Positions 60,738 through 64,000 of a stretch of DNA of 64,000 bases are shown here, piece after piece. The position numbers and the translations under genes were made by a program. The notes under the pieces are model-generated. The model was not told the origin of the DNA. It did not search any database and worked only from the letters and a program-made list of their open reading frames with translations. Within the stretch, counting starts at the first letter, position 1; every line of letters begins with the position of its first letter. Origin of the DNA: Lycium barbarum (lineage: Eukaryota > Streptophyta > Magnoliopsida > Solanales > Solanaceae); assembly GCF_019175385.1 (NCBI RefSeq), contig NC_083337.1, positions 47,220,938-47,284,937 of the forward strand, given 5' to 3'.

Positions 60738-63700
60738 TGTTATATCCCGTGTTTTCACACCTTTGGAAAATTTGGAAATAATCTTGTCTTGTAAGAAATA
60801 AGGCCATAACTAACTTTTATTTGACATAGGAGTTGTGTATGAAAGAATATTAATGTGAAAGTGTCGAATGAGGCCAAGGACAAATTTGGAATTTTGGAAA
60901 TTAGTTTCGGGAATTACAACATATGGTTCACAAGTTATTGGGCTTGTAAAATAAGAAGCAAAATGAGGCCCAAAAAACAATTAGGGGGTGGCCGGCCATA
61001 ATGGCCTTGGCCCAAACCCAATTAAGTAGTCATGTGCTTGGTCATGTGACCAAGCACTTCAATTATATATCTAGAAGATGAACACTTAGGATAAGATAGA
61101 GCAAAACAAAGGAGAGCAAGAAGAGCTAAGGGGTTTCGGGTTTGAGGACGAAAACCAACTACCAAAAACCTTGCTTCAAAAATTAATTTCTTGTTGAATT
61201 CCTACTAATTCAAGGTCCCTTTGTAACTTGGTGTAGTTGGTTTGGAGAAAGGAGGCCTTATTTCACCAAAGCGAGCACAAGTTCAAGTGAAGAAGACTTG
61301 AGGAAAAGGTGAGAAATTACCCCTTATCTTTGTGTTATTAAGTCTTGTTTGTGTTGTAGTATGTAGAAATGTGTTGATTGTATGAAGATATGGAAGTTTG
61401 CAAAGTGGGTTTGGAAAATGGCTTGTAGCCGTGAGCATGTGTGTATGGTGTGGTTATAATGTGTTGAATTCATGTTATATTCTAGTTGTGATTGTGATGA
61501 AATGCATATGGGAATTGAAAGTTGGATGAATTTAGTTGATATTGATAAAATGGGCATGTTGGCCGTAGGGTGTGTTTGGCTTGGGATAGAAAGGAATTAA
61601 GTTGTTTAGTGTGTTATTGTGATGTTTGCAATGTAAATGAAGTTAGAATGATATAAGTTTGTATTGAATTGGAATGTAGAAACTTATGTCGTTTTAGTAT
61701 GATTTTCCGACATTAAGAAAACGAAGTTGTTTGGTCGTTAATTGTAATGATCATTGATGAATTCGGAAGTTGGAAACATGTTATGAAGTTGTATGCCAAA
61801 GGTTTGATGTTTTGCATAAGTTATGACTTTGACGCAAAGTTGTATATTATGTATATCGAGTGTATAACTTAAGGAAAAGGATATGAAATATTTCTAAATC
61901 TATATTGTGATGATCTTGAGTGATAATGAATGTGAAATCATTGATATTAGTTTGAAAGTTTGGGTTGGAATGAAGGTTATGTCAACTTGTTAGAAAGATG
62001 ACTAGTTGAAGGATATTGTGTCTTTAATGGTTGTTGTTGATGTTGATGTTATTGTTTGGGTTGTTGTTGATGGTTTCTAGCCGAGTTGAATTCTCGGGGG
62101 TGCTATATGTATAGGGGAAGTGCTGCCAAAATTTCGGTAGACAAATATGCATTAAGTTGAAATCATGGCATCCATAACTCACAATTGGTAAATGTGACCA
62201 TTTGGAGATTTTTGACGAAACGGGAAGTGAGCTTGGATAGACTTAAAAAGCTCAAGAAGTATGTAAAGCAACCCCAATTATTCCCTTGGCATGTCCTTAA
62301 TGTGTTAGGGTCGGATCCGGGCCTCGAAAGACTTCTCGGCCCTCGGAATCCGCAAGAGAAAATTTCAGTTTTTCCTTCAGTAGAATTGAATCATTTCAGT
62401 ACGCTTTGCATGAAATAATGCAACATTGCTCTAAATTACTTGGAAAGTCATAGAATGTTTGTAGAACCTTTTTAGGTGACCCTATAAGCTTAGAGGGCAC
62501 AATTTGAGCCCACCGCCTTGTTTGTCCTGAGGCGGGCCCACTATTCCCGGTTTTGCCCTTAATGTACTAAAGCTTTCCTTTTAAGCGATTTTTGAAAGAA
62601 ACGTGTTACTACCCTTTTTAATTACCTAACAAATATTGTTTTAAATATCCTATTAAGTCTTGTAAATTATTTTGACACCCGGAACGACTTCAGGAAGGTT
62701 ATACTTCTGAAATTTATTATGATATCCGAAATGCATCTATTATGATCCCGTCCAACTCCATTGGATTTGTTTGGCTTTGATACTCTTCACCGAGTCTTTG
62801 AAAACATTTATGATAATTTTAAATTGCATTAGTCTCTCACTACTCCATTCGTGGATGCCCCAATGTTTCCCACACTGAGCCCGGGCCAGGATATGTTGTC
62901 AAGCGTGATCCTTTGCATTGTTCGTCGTGCCTTGATGTGAGGGTGCAGGTATACGCGTACATGGGTTTGTGGAGTATGTTGTGCCATGTACGCTTGTTCT
63001 GATATGATTTGCTATGGCCATCTGATATGATATATTATGTGACGGGGTTATGCCCCATTCTGATTCTTCTGTGTTGTGGCACCAGCGTCGGGAGGGTGGC
63101 CACGTTCTGTCTACAGAGTCCCTTGGCAGGGGCCGGATTTGATATGACATATGTTTCTGTACACACTCTGCATGTTTTGAAATTATGTATCTAATACTTT
63201 GGATTTTCTGTTTATTTTCTGTATGTCCTGCACCAGTTATGATTTTGTCTCCGTACTTCAGGCTTTACATATTCAGTACATATTTCGTACTGACCCCCTT
63301 TCTTCGGGGGCTGCGTTTTCATGCCGCGCAGGTACAGACGACAGGTTTGCTGATCCGTCCGCTTAGGATCTTATTCTGCCATTTGGAGTGCTCTCTTATT
63401 CAGAGCCATCTTTTGGTATAGTCTGTCACTCCTACATATGTATATTCTCGTTCATGGGTACGGCGGGGCCCTGTCCCGTCATATGATTTTGTCGGTCTGT
63501 TTAGAGGTCTGTGGACATGGTTGTGGGTTGGGATCTTTCTGTACAGCTGTGTGTATATGTTGTGTTTGGGCAATCCCATTCACCGCGGCGGCCGGTCCGG
63601 ATATATTTAAATGTTACTCTGTTGGCCCTGTGTGGCCTTTGTTGGTATTTTCTGCGTGCAGGGTATATGGGATAGTCCGTAAAACAAAGGAAACTCTGCC

Positions 63701-63822
63701 AAAATTTTTCTGGAAATTATCTAAATTGGAAATAAAGCCTTGTCGGCTTCTGCTATATACTAGAATGTGTTTGAGTGCCCAGATCGGGCACTAGTCACGG
63801 CCTACGGGGTTGGGTCGTGACA
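60738..63822 (+). repeat. Element D 3' LTR
   Basis: 3085 bp, TGTTATATCC...GGTCGTGACA, near identical to 53743-56809. Double hairpin at 63274-63310. Confidence 0.92.
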
Positions 63823-64000
63823 TTAGGGATACAAATACCTGGCCCTACCAAGGCCTCAGGTTTATCCGTACCCAACTGTAGAGGTGTACCCGGCCTTATA
63901 AGCTCGGGATTCCATAATAGTCATACATAGACACATATACATAATAGCTCATAAGCATCTTTAGCATTATTATTATTATCATCGTTATCATCATCGTTAT
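63823..64000 (-). repeat. Antisense Tekay-like LTR, right part (cut by window end)
   Basis: Continues the minisatellite and LTR interrupted by element D. A TTATTATTATTATC-type microsatellite lies at the very end. The LTR terminus is outside the window. Confidence 0.75.

Larger units (their letters stand above)
53738..63827 (+). mobile_element. Element D: Tekay/Del chromovirus, nearly complete
   Basis: The element proper is 53743-63822: LTRs of 3067 and 3085 bp, PBS, truncated gag, pol with RT, RNase H, integrase and chromodomain, hairpin and PPT. Flanking 5-mers TCAGG (53738-53742) and TTAGG (63823-63827) differ by one C-to-T change and lie in a minisatellite. The LTRs look very similar by eye, with scattered substitutions and one indel of about 19 bp (extra sequence near 62381), so this is the youngest element here. 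It is not autonomous: gag-protease is deleted and pol has a frameshift and three TAG codons. Confidence 0.88.

Overview
This window is nested transposable-element DNA from a flowering plant. I see no host protein-coding gene. The evidence is plant-type Ty3/gypsy chromovirus protein (Tekay/Del-like RT, RNase H, integrase, chromodomain), primer-binding sites complementary to plant initiator tRNA-Met (TGGTATCAGAGC), LTRs of about 3.1-3.3 kb bounded by TG..CA, Athila/Tat-like remnants and a hAT-type MITE. The repeat style resembles Solanaceae, but that is recollection, not a database result.

Layout. 1-7067: element A, an integrase remnant + polypurine tract (PPT) + full LTR + PBS + broken gag + truncated second LTR, so two element copies share one LTR. 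7068-10878: an antisense non-coding relative (internal fragment, PBS, LTR). 10879-17599: old debris (an LTR end, diverged AC-rich repeats, Copia-like LTR fragments, an Athila/Tat-like protease remnant and LTR). 17605-20828: antisense solo LTR with a perfect 5-bp target-site duplication (TSD). 21257-21331 and 52350-52755: two halves of one old gypsy integrase gene.

That integrase is split by a hAT MITE (21332-52341, 8-bp TSD gtgcacat). The MITE is itself split by a gag-only Tekay-like element B (22208-52282, 5-bp TSD cgggc). B's 5' LTR holds a 22.6-kb antisense tandem array (22745-45389): six LTRs alternating with five non-coding internal domains, period about 4.4 kb. Each internal domain carries a 5S rRNA-derived segment. 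To the right, an antisense LTR (52756-53742 and 63823-64000) is interrupted by element D (53743-63822), a young Tekay copy with two near-identical LTRs and a nearly complete but broken pol.

How the parts relate. Only D still shows the enzymes; A and B show gag only; the array and the 7068-10878 element are non-coding. All share PBS, PPT and LTR architecture, so the non-coding members were plausibly mobilised in trans by a Tekay-type element. Signals the coding annotation does not explain are: a double hairpin in the LTRs with compensatory stem changes; a perfect hairpin beside every PPT; unrelated minisatellites at a comparable place in most LTR lineages; 5S-derived segments keeping the pol III internal-control boxes; and premature stops that are mostly TAG at CAG (Gln) positions.
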